NCBI RefSeq assembly: GCF_000732605.1
Contig: NZ_JPME01000027.1
Span: 144 to 53,078 of the forward strand
Direction of reading: 5' to 3'
Length of the DNA: 52,935 nt
DNA from: Lacrimispora celerecrescens
Lineage (GTDB): Bacteria; Bacillota; Clostridia; Lachnospirales; Lachnospiraceae
Shown piece by piece: positions 27,463 to 37,399 of this stretch. Under the pieces are notes generated by a model that worked only from the letters and a program-made list of their open reading frames with translations, had not been told where the DNA came from and ran no database searches. Within the stretch, counting starts at the first letter, position 1. Each line of letters starts with the position of its first letter. The position numbers and the translations under genes are program-made.

Positions 27463-28356
27463 CTAGTACTCAACATCAGCAGCCATTACCTTAAACTGGA
27501 AGACTGCAAAGACCGCAATGATTCCTGCCAGTAATAATGCCTGTGCACATGCTTCGCCATAATTAAAATATTTGAAAGCATTGTTAAATATCAACAGTCC
27601 TACCATAGTCGTGGCATGATCCGGTCCGCCCCCTGTCATTAAATACGCCGTCTGAAACGCCTGGAACGCATTGATCACTCCGGTAATCGTCAGAAAAACA
27701 GTGGTCGGCTTGACCATAGGCCATACGACGTATTTGATTCTCTGCAAAAAGGTGGCTCCGTCAATATTGGCAACCTCATAATAGGTGGGATCAATCCCAA
27801 GCAATGCAGCCACATAAATAATGACCGTAGAACCAAGGCCTGAAAATATTGTCATGATAATCAGTGACAGCATAGCCGTCTGAGAGCTGCCCAGCCAGTT
27901 CTGATTCTGGATCCCAAATGCCCGGATCACCGAATTTAACAGGCCGCTTGGCAGAGGATCAAATATCCATTTCCAAACAAAGGAGAGAGCTACTCCCGAT
28001 GCAATCCCGGGCAGATAAAATACTGCTTTAAAAAATGACTGGCTTCTTTTCTTAAAGGGAACCAGCAGAATGGAGATGATAAATGCCACCAGGATGGAGA
28101 TGGGCACCGTTACGGCCGTATACACGGCTGTGTTCCAGATGGATTTAAAGAAAAGTCCGTTTTTTAATGTGTTACTGTAATTGGAAAATCCCACAAACTC
28201 TGTTTTTAAAGGCTTATAGGATTGAAAGCTTACAATTGCCGCCTGTACTACCGGATACAATGTAAAGATAATAAATGACACAATGGGCACGAATACGAAA
28301 ACATACCCCCATTTGGCATCATTGTTTAACCGCTTTCTTTTTTTAGCTGTCTGCAT
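27463..28356 (-). CDS. ABC sugar transporter permease (MalF/CUT1 type)
   Basis: A 297-residue permease with a basic N-terminal stretch (KKRKRLNND), about six membrane segments, and the EAA-loop region YEVANIDGATFLQRIKYVVWPMVKP. The frame runs back to 28473, but that part translates the hairpin region after the binding-protein gene. GGGGAAGGAG directly before the ATG at 28356 sets the start. It forms the import channel together with the MalG-type subunit. Confidence 0.92.
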   Translation of the reverse strand: MQTAKKRKRLNNDAKWGYVFVFVPIVSFIIFTLYPVVQAAIVSFQSYKPLKTEFVGFSNYSNTLKNGLFFKSIWNTAVYTAVTVPISILVAFIISILLVPFKKRSQSFFKAVFYLPGIASGVALSFVWKWIFDPLPSGLLNSVIRAFGIQNQNWLGSSQTAMLSLIIMTIFSGLGSTVIIYVAALLGIDPTYYEVANIDGATFLQRIKYVVWPMVKPTTVFLTITGVINAFQAFQTAYLMTGGGPDHATTMVGLLIFNNAFKYFNYGEACAQALLLAGIIAVFAVFQFKVMAADVEY

Positions 28357-28412
28357 ACTCCTTCCCCTCTCCCTTCGTTCTAAAAAGCATAATGATTCCC
28401 TAAATAAGAAAT

Positions 28413-28445
28413 GGGCATTGGCACCTGTTACGATTACCAATGCCC
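28413..28445 (-). terminator. Hairpin between binding-protein and permease genes (likely attenuating)
   Basis: A perfect 9-bp stem GGGCATTGG / CCAATGCCC with a 15-base loop lies in the 123-bp gap. The following minus-strand sequence is ATTTCTTATTT, a weak T tract. Such hairpins let the binding protein be made in excess over the permeases, by partial termination or by protecting the upstream mRNA end. Confidence 0.6.
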
Positions 28446-28479
28446 GTAAATCATGAAAACCTATGGATCTCATATTCCA

Positions 28480-29895
28480 TTAATCCATGACACAGCCTTC
28501 CTCACCAAACGCCTCCACTGCAGCCTTTTTAATGGCTTCGTGCATCTCCTCCGGGGTAATTTCGCCTGCTAATAACCCCTGGAATTTTGGCAGAATAACC
28601 TCATCCTCAATTTTTATCGCCTTTGCTCCTAAATCAGCCGGGATGTCAGGTCTGGCTTCCGCCACCTGGGTGGCAAGATTTTTAACTGCATTTGTATTAT
28701 TCTCATTTTTCCCTTCCATCGGAGGAAGGGAAGCAAATGCTTCTTCTCCGGATTTGCATATGGGGCTGATATAAAGCTCCTGACAGGTTTCTGCCGCTCT
28801 TTTACCGCTTGCCAGGAAATAGGCAGCCTTTGCTACGTTCTTTAAATGATCCGGGCTTGGTTCATCCTTGCCGCGGAAGCACACATATCCATCTACCGCT
28901 CCCTGGGCCTGCTGCTTATTTCCCTGGAACGTAGGAACCGGCAATACGATGTATTCCACTTCCTGGCTTCCTTCTACCGCACTTCCGTCATTTGCGGCCA
29001 GCTTTTTATTATTATCGGTAGCTAACTTTTCAAAAACCGACAGTCCCTTGCCGGTGATCATGGTCTGCTCGGTCAGGAACATGTTCCATCGTTTTCCCGC
29101 ATCCACGGAGCTTAATTCTTTCGGCATGGAGCCATCATCAATTAAGGCTCTGATGTCTTTTAAAAATGGAACCATATGACTGCTCGTATATGTATATTTT
29201 AAATCCTTGTCAAATGCAGCTGACATACCTGCATTTTTTACAAAGATTGAAAAGTAATCCTTTGCCGCTACGCCTGAACAGGCAAAAACAAAGCCGTACC
29301 GAGAATAGTTATCTCCGTCCTTTACAACTCCTTTTTTGATAGCTTCCCGAAATTCTTCATAGGTCCAGCCATTCTTCTGTATTCCCTGCCAGTCGATCCC
29401 TGCTTCCTCCAGCATGGCCTTATTACCGCCGATTGCCTGTATCTCCACATAGGCGGGGAATCCATAAAGCCCGTCACCATTTTTAAAATAGTTGATAATA
29501 TCTGCGTTGTAATCTTCTATCATTTCCTTGTCCGCATATTTGGAAATGTCTACCAGCATTTCCGTATCCAGATATTTCGTAACCCCGGTAGAGCCGATGA
29601 AAGCAATATCAGGCGGAGAGCCGGCATTTACCTGAACATCCAGTTTTTCCGTAATGTCTTCCCAGCTTGCCGTTGTGATCTGCAGCTCCAAATCGGGATT
29701 GGCTTCGTTAAATTCCTTTGCATATTCCATCAGTTTTTCCTGATAGGATGCAGAAACAGGCGGAAGCAATGCCTTAACAATGTCTTTTCCATTGCTTTGC
29801 TGCACCGCAGTGCCCTTTGCGGTAGTTCCGCAGCCCGCCAGTGTACTGGCAATCATGGCTGCTGCCAACAGTACGGATAGATTTCTTTTTTTCAT
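28480..29895 (-). CDS. ABC transporter sugar-binding lipoprotein
   Basis: A 471-residue extracellular solute-binding protein of the carbohydrate type (SBP_bac_1). The lipoprotein signal ends in LAGC with the lipidated Cys at 22. Then come an LPPVSASYQEKLMEYAKEFNEANPD start, WEDITEKLDVQVNAGSPPDIAF, and the usual two-lobed body. It would capture the sugar outside the membrane and hand it to the two permeases. It is the first gene of the operon; GGAGGAG precedes the ATG, and a consensus promoter lies about 140 bp upstream. The ligand cannot be read from sequence; the operon suggests a MurNAc/GlcNAc-containing saccharide. Confidence 0.92.
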   Translation of the reverse strand: MKKRNLSVLLAAAMIASTLAGCGTTAKGTAVQQSNGKDIVKALLPPVSASYQEKLMEYAKEFNEANPDLELQITTASWEDITEKLDVQVNAGSPPDIAFIGSTGVTKYLDTEMLVDISKYADKEMIEDYNADIINYFKNGDGLYGFPAYVEIQAIGGNKAMLEEAGIDWQGIQKNGWTYEEFREAIKKGVVKDGDNYSRYGFVFACSGVAAKDYFSIFVKNAGMSAAFDKDLKYTYTSSHMVPFLKDIRALIDDGSMPKELSSVDAGKRWNMFLTEQTMITGKGLSVFEKLATDNNKKLAANDGSAVEGSQEVEYIVLPVPTFQGNKQQAQGAVDGYVCFRGKDEPSPDHLKNVAKAAYFLASGKRAAETCQELYISPICKSGEEAFASLPPMEGKNENNTNAVKNLATQVAEARPDIPADLGAKAIKIEDEVILPKFQGLLAGEITPEEMHEAIKKAAVEAFGEEGCVMD

Positions 29896-30031
29896 GTTTT
29901 CTCCTCCATTATTTTTTATATCTGCTCTATGGCGTAATGCACATGTCTATGTGCTTTTGCCAACTTCTCCCTCGCCTTTATGGGAATGCGATCCCTGCCC
30001 CAAGTGCTGCCATTTCCTCATGGCTGTTTCC

Positions 30032-30060
30032 ATTATATATTTCTGAATTCTTTTTGTCAA
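30032..30060 (-). promoter_or_regulatory. Consensus-perfect sigma-A promoter of the amino-sugar operon
   Basis: On the minus strand TTGACA (30060-30055), exactly 17 bases, TATAAT (30037-30032). Both hexamers match the consensus fully. It lies about 137 bp before the binding-protein ATG. An unregulated promoter of this strength would be costly, and inverted repeats cover and precede it, so it is probably repressed. Confidence 0.85.
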
Positions 30061-30070
30061 AGAATTCAGA
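30042..30070. promoter_or_regulatory. Inverted repeat over the -35 box (operator candidate)
   Basis: TCTGAATTC at 30042-30050 and GAATTCAGA at 30062-30070 form a perfect 9-bp inverted repeat with an 11-bp spacer that contains the -35 hexamer. A protein bound here would block RNA polymerase. It is too far from a T run to be a terminator. Confidence 0.6.
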
Positions 30071-30077
30071 TAATTAC

Positions 30078-30110
30078 GAAATATTATTTCACACCTTGAA
30101 ATAATATTTC
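30078..30110. promoter_or_regulatory. Double palindrome GAAATAWTATTTC (operator candidate)
   Basis: GAAATATTATTTC (30078-30090) and GAAATAATATTTC (30098-30110) are each near-palindromes and are exact reverse complements of each other, with centres 20 bp apart (two helix turns). GAAAT...ATTTC palindromes are typical of RpiR/MurR-type sugar-phosphate regulators; that link is inferred. They sit 18-50 bp upstream of the -35 box. No regulator gene is in the operon. Confidence 0.65.
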
Positions 30111-30232
30111 AAATTTCACCATCATTTTCGACATTTATTCTTATATTTTTCCACAATACCCCATTCTATTTACGCATTTTTATCATTGCATTCATTCAGA
30201 ATTTCTTTTTCCATCACTCTCCATAGTTTCGT

Positions 30233-30282
30233 AAAAAGAAGCAGGTCAGATAGTCTGTATATACAAGACATTTCTGACCTGC
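30233..30282 (-). terminator. Terminator after the surface-protein gene (copy 1 of a repeated hairpin)
   Basis: GCAGGTCAGA and TCTGACCTGC form a perfect 10-bp stem, with inner pairing as well. On the minus strand it is followed by TTCTTTTTAC. A near-identical hairpin occurs at 37715-37755. Confidence 0.8.
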
Positions 30283-30737
30283 AAAAGCAATGAATTCTGT
30301 GGTCAAGCTATGTATTATCTGATTTGTACTACTCCATCCACTACCCACTCTCCATTTGCGTTAACAGCATAACCATCTGGGGTGATGGTGCTCTTAAGCA
30401 TTGCGCCATATTTGTATTGCGTTGCCTGATTAACCGGATTGAAGAAGAAACATTTTCCGTTAATCCATCTCCAGCCTGTGACCATAGCGCCGTATGAGCC
30501 ATCATGATTTTCGCTTAAGTAGTACCAGCTGCCATCTCCGTCCAAATACCAGCCTGAAACCATATACCCTTCTGCATCAAAGCGATACCATGACATCTGA
30601 CCATTATAAGAACACTGATACCATTCATTTTTCGCATATGTTCCATCATTCTTAAGAGCCTGCCAGCCTCTGGCATTCTGTTTCCATATGGCCATGCCAT
30701 AATCTTTATCTCTGTCTGAGTCACTGGAACGATCAGG

Positions 30738-30829
30738 CTTTTCGGGATTCTCCGGGCCTTCTGGATTTTCTGGCCCTCCCGGATTTTCTGGTCCTTCCGG
30801 ATTTTCTGGCCCTTCTGGGTTTTCCGGTT
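30738..30829 (-). repeat. Pro-Glu-Asn/Gly linker repeat in the surface protein
   Basis: Five to six copies of an 18-bp unit encoding ENPEGP (one reads ENPGGP) form a flexible linker between the OB-fold part and the wall-binding repeats. Confidence 0.8.
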
Positions 30830-33800
30830 CTTTTGCTAGTTTGACATCGTCTCTGTCACGAATACGTATACGAGACACGGAATCCTCGGAGTCACCTATG
30901 ACAGTTCTGGACGAGAGTCCTACTGCCGACATATATGCACCGATTTTTAAATCCTTTATCAGCTTATCCTTCGTAATATATCCGTCAATGAATATTCTTG
31001 CGGGCTTACCTGACTGATCCTGCAGCATAATCGTTTCTACCAGATTATTCGGCGCATCAATGGAAATAACCTTACCGCTTACCATGACTAAACTGCCCAG
31101 ATTTTTGCCCTCATAAGCTTCTTTCGTAGTTTCCTTAACAGGCTCTGGAAGTTCCTTGATATTCGAATCAATAACCATAACCTTCTCTACTGCCAGTTGT
31201 CTCTCTCCTTGATAAGAAGAAGTTTTTCCAAATACCCTGATGGTCTGACCCGCTCTTATATCTCCGGATACAGGGAAAAGATTAATTCCGCCAGTATGAT
31301 CCTGCACGTAGATACTATCGAAGAAAGCAGTATCTTTATCATAACCAGAGGCGTTAGATGTAGCTATGCCTTCGATAATAAACCGCTCGCCCTCGCCTGC
31401 CGCCTGTACTTCCTTAATAGGCGTAATCTGCAATTGATTCGTCTTCTCTAATAGATTTGCCATGATCTGGTAGTTGCTGTAATCATTGGTGGCTGCACTG
31501 TCAAATGTCAGCTGGAAATCACTCATAGTCGAACATCCTGATAAATATAGGGTAGATGATTCGCCATCACTGAAATAAAGCTCCTGAGTAGCTGCCAATA
31601 CAAAACGTCCGTCTAATTTTGCCAATGCATCTCCTGATAATCCTACACCATCATGATCCACACTCTTCGTATCTGCCGGTGCGTATACTAGAGGTTCTGC
31701 TCCTGATGGAAGCATGGCTCTGTCACGGACTGGATTTCCACTTTCATCTATAGCATAAATATCCGCATTGCCATATGTGTTGAATTTAAGGCCTGCATCC
31801 ACTCCAGCCATATATGGGTTCAGCAAATTATAATCCGTGCTCAGGATTCCAATCACTCTGCCGTCATTAAAGCCAGCGCTCTGTAACTCATCATCTGCAA
31901 ACCGGAATGAACTTCCAAGAGCTTCCAGGATCTTATTCTGCTGAGCTGACATATGATCCCCTGCCTTGGACACATCACCTTTGAAACCATCATATGCCTC
32001 ATAGGTATCGCTCCAGGCACAGACCATAATCGTCTTGCCGCCCTTTTTAGCAAAGGATCTGATAGCATCTAATTCTTCCTCTGTGTAGTTCTTATAATCC
32101 TCCCGTAGCTTCGTACCATCGCGTCTGGAAGGCGCATTTAATAAAATTCCAGTATATTTGTCATCCTTTAAAGCGGCTACCAGTTCCTCGCCCGTGTTAA
32201 GCGTGACCATCCTGATATTGTAATCTCCTGCTAAGGCAGTGAAATTACCCATACTGTCCTTATAATTTCCATTCACATATTCATTATAATGACTGGCATC
32301 TATCCCAAAAAATTTCATCTTCGAACTGTCACGTACATCAATTTGCAGCGTAAAGCTGAATGTCTTGCGATCGCCTTCCAGTTCCATTTGGGCAGTGACT
32401 TCTATTTCACTTACTCCTACCTTATCAAATATAAACGCTTTGTTAACCGTGTAAGTTTCTAATGATTTTAAATTCACGTTCAGATCTTTACTTTCAAGCA
32501 CCTTGTCACCAGTTTTAAATGTCAGCCTGGTAAGTGTGGCATCTGATTCTTCATTGTTGAAAGCTGTGACTGTAAACTTCACCGGTTCGCCTGTCACTGG
32601 TACGTCTGTATCACAAGTAAAGGAAGATATGCCTGCTTTTGCAGCTGAACCATACCACACAGGAGCTGTTACGGCGATATTTTTATCAGCCTGGGTAACG
32701 CGTATGTAATAATATCCTTTCTTTGCAGGAAGCTCAAAGGTGAACTCTCCACTATTTCCGGTGCCTTCTTTTTTCCCTGCTATTGCGCCGCCATTTGTCA
32801 CTACCTCTACACTCTTTATGACATCTGTCGGATCCGGGTCATCTACGCTTACAGAAATATTCAGCGTTTTAACGTCCTCTGACACATCCAGGATACTTCC
32901 CATAAGCTCATCATTTAAAGTATACATGATATTTAAATTCTTATCTTCTGTCGCGTATACATGCATATCTTTCATCGCATTTAAAATCCCGGTCTCTGAC
33001 AAATCATCTGTGAGGATAACTGTTCTTGCCGTATTCGCATTTCCCCAACGCCCTTTGTGGTTATCCTGATTATTGGCGGGTGCCAAATGCCAGCCTTATC
33101 CAATGCTTTCGTATATTCATTGTAGCTTGGGAAATATCCGCCTGAACCGATAGAACCTTCGCCATTGCCTACTTCTACTAAGACCATTTTAGCGTCTCTT
33201 GCCGGTGTATAGTATGCAAAATCTGAAAAAGTACCAAACGTCTTTCCAGGGTGGTTGAACTGTGAAAGATTTGCCAGCGGATCTGGATCAGCGGTCAGAA
33301 TGTCATAATACGCCTTCATACCTGCATCATTTTTCTTGTCATTGAGCGCGGTATTGTTTCGGCTGACCAATCCTGCTGAGCCAAATGTATTGATGTGGCC
33401 GGGACCGCCGGACCATGTCATCTCGAAACCGGATAACGCCTTTCTGGAACTGGTTTCGTTAAACGCTCTCGTCTGCTCCCTGTATTCCTCCCATATTGCC
33501 CTGCTCCCAGGTGTCATTAGAGACGGGTCATTAAGTGCCTCTTTCGGATTAGGTGCATCTTTTGTATCAAAATAGTTGGAATGATCTGTAAATGATACAA
33601 ATTGTACATTGTCTTCTTCCGGGATATTGGCAAGATAATTAAGACCATCTTTCACAGATCCGGAACCATCCGAATAGTTCGTATGACCATGAAGCTGTCC
33701 GAAATATGCTGTAAAAGAGGATTTACCAATGGTAAATTTCCAGCTTTCGGTATGAGACACTTTATCTCCCCGAACAACCGTCACCTGCGCATTATAATTG

Positions 33801-35814
33801 CCGTCTTCCAACACTTTAGGCGAAAAAGCATAAGTTGTGCCGTCAGAGGCTGACTCTTTAAGACTCATAGGCTGGTCTGTATAAATAGCAGTGCCATTTG
33901 CCTTATTAAGAGTGAGGCTTACCGATGGGTTATTTCCAATATTCGCCATCTTGATGGAAATCTCAGGCGCTTTCACGTCCCCAGTCGCTTTATTTCTATC
34001 AGGAGTGACCGCCAGTACCTGCGGCTTGTCATTGATAGCGATCGTCACAATCCCACTCACTGTTTCCAGACCGGTTTTATCTTTTGCTTTGAATTTAATG
34101 TATAAGGCCTTCTGCCTTTCACAAAATTTTCTGCCGGAATAACAGCCTCATAGTTATTGGTATCCTGATTAAATGTCATGGACAGTGACTTTTCTTGTGC
34201 ATCCTCAGATGGCCCGAAAAGAACCTCTACACTCGCCACGCCCACATTGTCCCTGACCTGGACGGATATGGGATACGCCTGTTCCGGTCTTGCATCAATA
34301 TAGGTCCCTAAAGTAATAACCGGCGGTTTGTTGTCATTTTTCACATAATAAACAGGAAAACCATTTTTCTCTTCTGTGCCGGTGTATAGCTGAATCGTCT
34401 GATTATATCTGCCTATCATGGCAGTCAGATCCACGGTTTCTCCTTCTTCGACACCTTCCGGATATGGAGCTGCCTGATAAATGTCAATTTTACCGGTTGC
34501 ATCAGTGACCGGAGTACTGCCTGATGTATTCAGCTTACCAAGCTTGACATCCTCTATCAGAACAACTCTGTTAATAAGTCCGCTTTTCTCTATATCAGCA
34601 GTACCAGCCATAGCTTTTATCTGACTGATGGTATACTTCACAGGCGGTATCGTCGCCTCATCCTGTTTAACAGCGATTTTTGCTTTATCTTTCGTGGATG
34701 TTATCTGAGGCATACCATAACGAATCTGGTAATCTCCCGAGATTTCCAGTATATCACCTACCCTGGCTCCATCAGGGGCTGCTCCATAAATATAGATACT
34801 GTACTGGCTGCCATCTATCTCGGACTGAAGCACCGGATTTCCATATGTTGTGGTCAGATATGACAGTTCCCCTGTAACAGTTACATCTTTTGTGTTTTGT
34901 CCTAATTCCAACACATCTTTAATTGTCATCACTTTGCCGGCTTCACGGATTGTATAGGAAAACTCAGCTATTTCACTGGCCTCAAGCCCTTCCTTAACTG
35001 CACGTACATAATATGTAACCGGTTCATCAATCATCAGCCCGCTATCGCTTGAATAGGTTATCCATTCATCAGCATCCTTAGACTCCGTATTATACTCGAT
35101 CACAGCATCTGATGTTTCCGTAGAAAACGTGAGCGGCGTATCTTTCAGTACCGGTCCGGCAGCTGGTGTTGCTGTAGGCGTCTTGCATTTCGTCTCTCCC
35201 GGCAAAGTCCCGCCGCCTTCCTCATAGGAACTGTTGTGCGGCTCAGGCTTTCCAATCTTAAAGTCAGCTTTATTGTTGTCGGTATCCACTGCCGGGTCCT
35301 TGCGGATTGCGGCGGTAGAATTTGACATTGCACTGGTAGCTTCGGTCTCATATTCCTTCGCCGTGGTACTAATTCCTACTAAATCAACGAAATTCTCATC
35401 GTCTTTGCCTGTTAACCTCACGCTGCTTTTGGACAATGCTGCTGCCCCGCCTGTTCCAGACATGTTGATACTTCCCTCAGCATCAGGCTCTGGAAGTTCT
35501 GGCGCATCTTTATTACTCCCATCTGCTTCCTTTATCAGGTAGTAGCCGCCAGCTTCGATGGTCCCTGAAAGGTTTGTTAACTGAATTTTTGAAGAACCAA
35601 ACTCGTTGCCAGCCAACCACTGGATTGACCACCCATCTATATCCACAGCTTCATCCGTAGGATTGTACAATTCAATAAAATCACTCTTCCATATGCAGCC
35701 ATTATTGCCACCCCCACCGTATACCTGACTGATCACGATGTGGTCTGCCAGACTGCTGTCACTGAGTGTGGATTTATCTTCTACAGGATCCAACGCACTT
35801 GCTTCCTCTTTCAC

Positions 35815-35874
35815 TTCGCCCGTATCGCCCGTATCGCCCTTATCTCCCTTATCGTCCGTATCGCCCTTATCTCC
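35815..35874 (-). repeat. Short 9-bp repeats encoding KGD/TGD triplets
   Basis: Tandem 9-bp units encode GDKGDTDDKGDKGDTGD-like sequence near the N-terminus of the surface protein: a mini collagen-like or spacer stretch next to the lamin-tail domain. Confidence 0.75.
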
Positions 35875-36130
35875 CTTATCTTCTTCCACCTTTTCGGGAA
35901 TGTCAACATCCGTGTCCTTGTCTGCCTCACTGGGGCTTGCTTTATTCTCTCCCCCACTGGAACTTTCTGCCTCATACTTGTTTGTCAGGTTCGAATCTGT
36001 CTTCATAGCAAAACCAGGTACGACTAGCAGATTCATACACAAGGCAACTGACAGAAACAAACTCAACAGCTTCCTTAAGTTCATAACTATTCCTCTCCTT
36101 CCTTTTTTTGATACCACCTATTTAAACTTT

Positions 36131-36158
36131 ATTATATAGAATTATAAATAAGTACCAA
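36131..36158 (-). promoter_or_regulatory. Promoter candidate for the surface-protein gene
   Basis: On the minus strand TTGGTA (36158-36153), 16 bases, TATAAT (36136-36131), about 47 bp before the ATG. The gene thus probably has its own transcript, separate from the YibE/F gene upstream. Confidence 0.55.
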
Positions 36159-36196
36159 TTCTAAAGATGCTTTTAATACAAAATATGTGAATATCG

Positions 36197-37399
36197 TCAC
36201 TTCTTCTTCAATTTTCTATGCTTTTCATTCACCTGCATGACCGTCCTGTCCACCGTATTCTTTCTGCTGCACAGAAATGCACTTAGGAATGCTACCAACG
36301 GCACGGTCATAACAATACCGATAGAACCTGAGATCCCCTGTATAATCTCCAACGCCATCATGTCACTGTTAAAAATCTGCAGATACGGATAATCAAAGAT
36401 TCTGAACAGTATCAACATATTGAGTGCCGAACCAGCAAATGCTAATATCAGCGTGTTAGCCATAGTTCCCATGGCATCCCTGCCTATATTGATACCCGAC
36501 TGAATCAATTTTTGTCTGTTTAGCTCTGGATTCAGCTGATGTACCTCAAAAACTGCAGACGTTATAGTCATAGCCACATCCATAACTGCGCCAAGTGCAG
36601 CTATGAGTATGGCACTGATGAGCAATCCGCTGACATTCAGGCTTGTCCCTCCTGTACGAAGAACCAATTCTTCCGCCTCCGACATATTAAAACCGTTTAT
36701 AGGCGTAGCAACTGCCGTGAGAGCTGCGGCGGCACCTGCCATCGCTACGCCGCCCACGCACCCAATGGTTGCACAGAACGTTTTCATTGAAAAGCCATTT
36801 AACAGTACCAATGAAATGGCTGTGGTAACAGCTGATATGACAATGGAAGACAAGATCGGATTGATGCCAAGCCTTATCATGGGTATGAGCAAGAACCAGA
36901 TATCCACAATAGCAAAAGCAAGCCCCAGTATAGCGGCTATTCCCTTTTTCCCCCCGAATACAGCTAAAAACAGCACGAATATCACTGTCAGTCCAAGCAA
37001 TGCCGGACCCCTGTTATAGTTTGGTATGGATGCGATATATGTACGTCCATTGGCATCTATATCCAGCCTGGCAATTACCTTCGTACCTACTTTTAAGTCC
37101 ACATTGTTGTATACACTCATATAATTAACTGCCGGCAATAGCTTACCTCTGTCTTCACCGCTGTCTATCTGCAGATAGACTTCCTGCACGCCTATACGCA
37201 GCCCCTCTGTCCAGTCTTCTGCTTTCGCCTCGTCACTGATGAGTTTAGTCACATGAGCCTTGGCAAATTTTATCTGGCTTGCCGCCGTCGGCACATCCCC
37301 TGGCAATGGCTGATTGATCCATATAAGAATTGCAATAAATACTACGAAAAAAAGGAATGATGCGATAAGTTTTATGCAGAATGTTTTTTGATTTTTCAT
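36197..37399 (-). CDS. YibE/F-like multi-pass membrane protein
   Basis: A 400-residue membrane protein. After one N-terminal membrane segment (FLFFVVFIAILIW) comes an extracytoplasmic region of about 100 residues with an OB-like strand pattern (GKLLPAVNYMSVYNNVDLKVGTKVIARLD), then about seven hydrophobic segments with the family stretches GGKKGIAAILGL, GCVGGVAMAGAAAALTA and GAVMDVAMTITSAV. This matches the YibE/F family, whose role is not well known; transport has been suggested. The frame opens upstream to 37492, but the first ATG with a ribosome site (AAAGGTG) is at 37399. It lies 113 bp before the giant surface protein on the same strand. Confidence 0.8.
   Translation of the reverse strand: MKNQKTFCIKLIASFLFFVVFIAILIWINQPLPGDVPTAASQIKFAKAHVTKLISDEAKAEDWTEGLRIGVQEVYLQIDSGEDRGKLLPAVNYMSVYNNVDLKVGTKVIARLDIDANGRTYIASIPNYNRGPALLGLTVIFVLFLAVFGGKKGIAAILGLAFAIVDIWFLLIPMIRLGINPILSSIVISAVTTAISLVLLNGFSMKTFCATIGCVGGVAMAGAAAALTAVATPINGFNMSEAEELVLRTGGTSLNVSGLLISAILIAALGAVMDVAMTITSAVFEVHQLNPELNRQKLIQSGINIGRDAMGTMANTLILAFAGSALNMLILFRIFDYPYLQIFNSDMMALEIIQGISGSIGIVMTVPLVAFLSAFLCSRKNTVDRTVMQVNEKHRKLKKK

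Larger units (their letters stand above)
30315..36084 (-). pseudogene. Giant wall-anchored LTD/PHP metallohydrolase surface protein, split by two frameshifts
   Basis: Three frames (36084 to about 34114, about 34114 to 33095, about 33095 to 30315) join into one protein of about 1,920 residues. It has a signal peptide (KLLSLFLSVALCMNLLVVPGFA), a KGD-rich linker (about 70-90), a lamin-tail domain (HIVISQVYGGGGNNG, about 114-260), and OB-fold modules (about 385-545, 1555-1700). A PHP/CehA-type metallohydrolase domain (QLHGHTNYSDG, FTDHSNYF, NNQDNHKG, about 790-1020) lies between them. A Pro-Glu-Gly linker (about 1750-1780) leads to C-terminal choline-binding-like wall repeats (WYYLSENHDGSYGAMVTGW). 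Each break is loss of one G: GTG-AAA-GGC-AGA should continue as KGQKALYIKF, and GAT-AAG-GCT should give GWHLAPANNQDNH. The lamin-tail and OB folds hint at extracellular nucleic-acid or phosphoester work. GGAGAGG sits before the ATG at 36084. It could be intact if the breaks are sequence errors. Confidence 0.8.

Noticed and set aside
29941-30000. Catabolite-control (cre) site in the amino-sugar operon leader
   Set aside because: GGCAAAAGCACA is only loosely similar to the cre consensus; too weak to claim.
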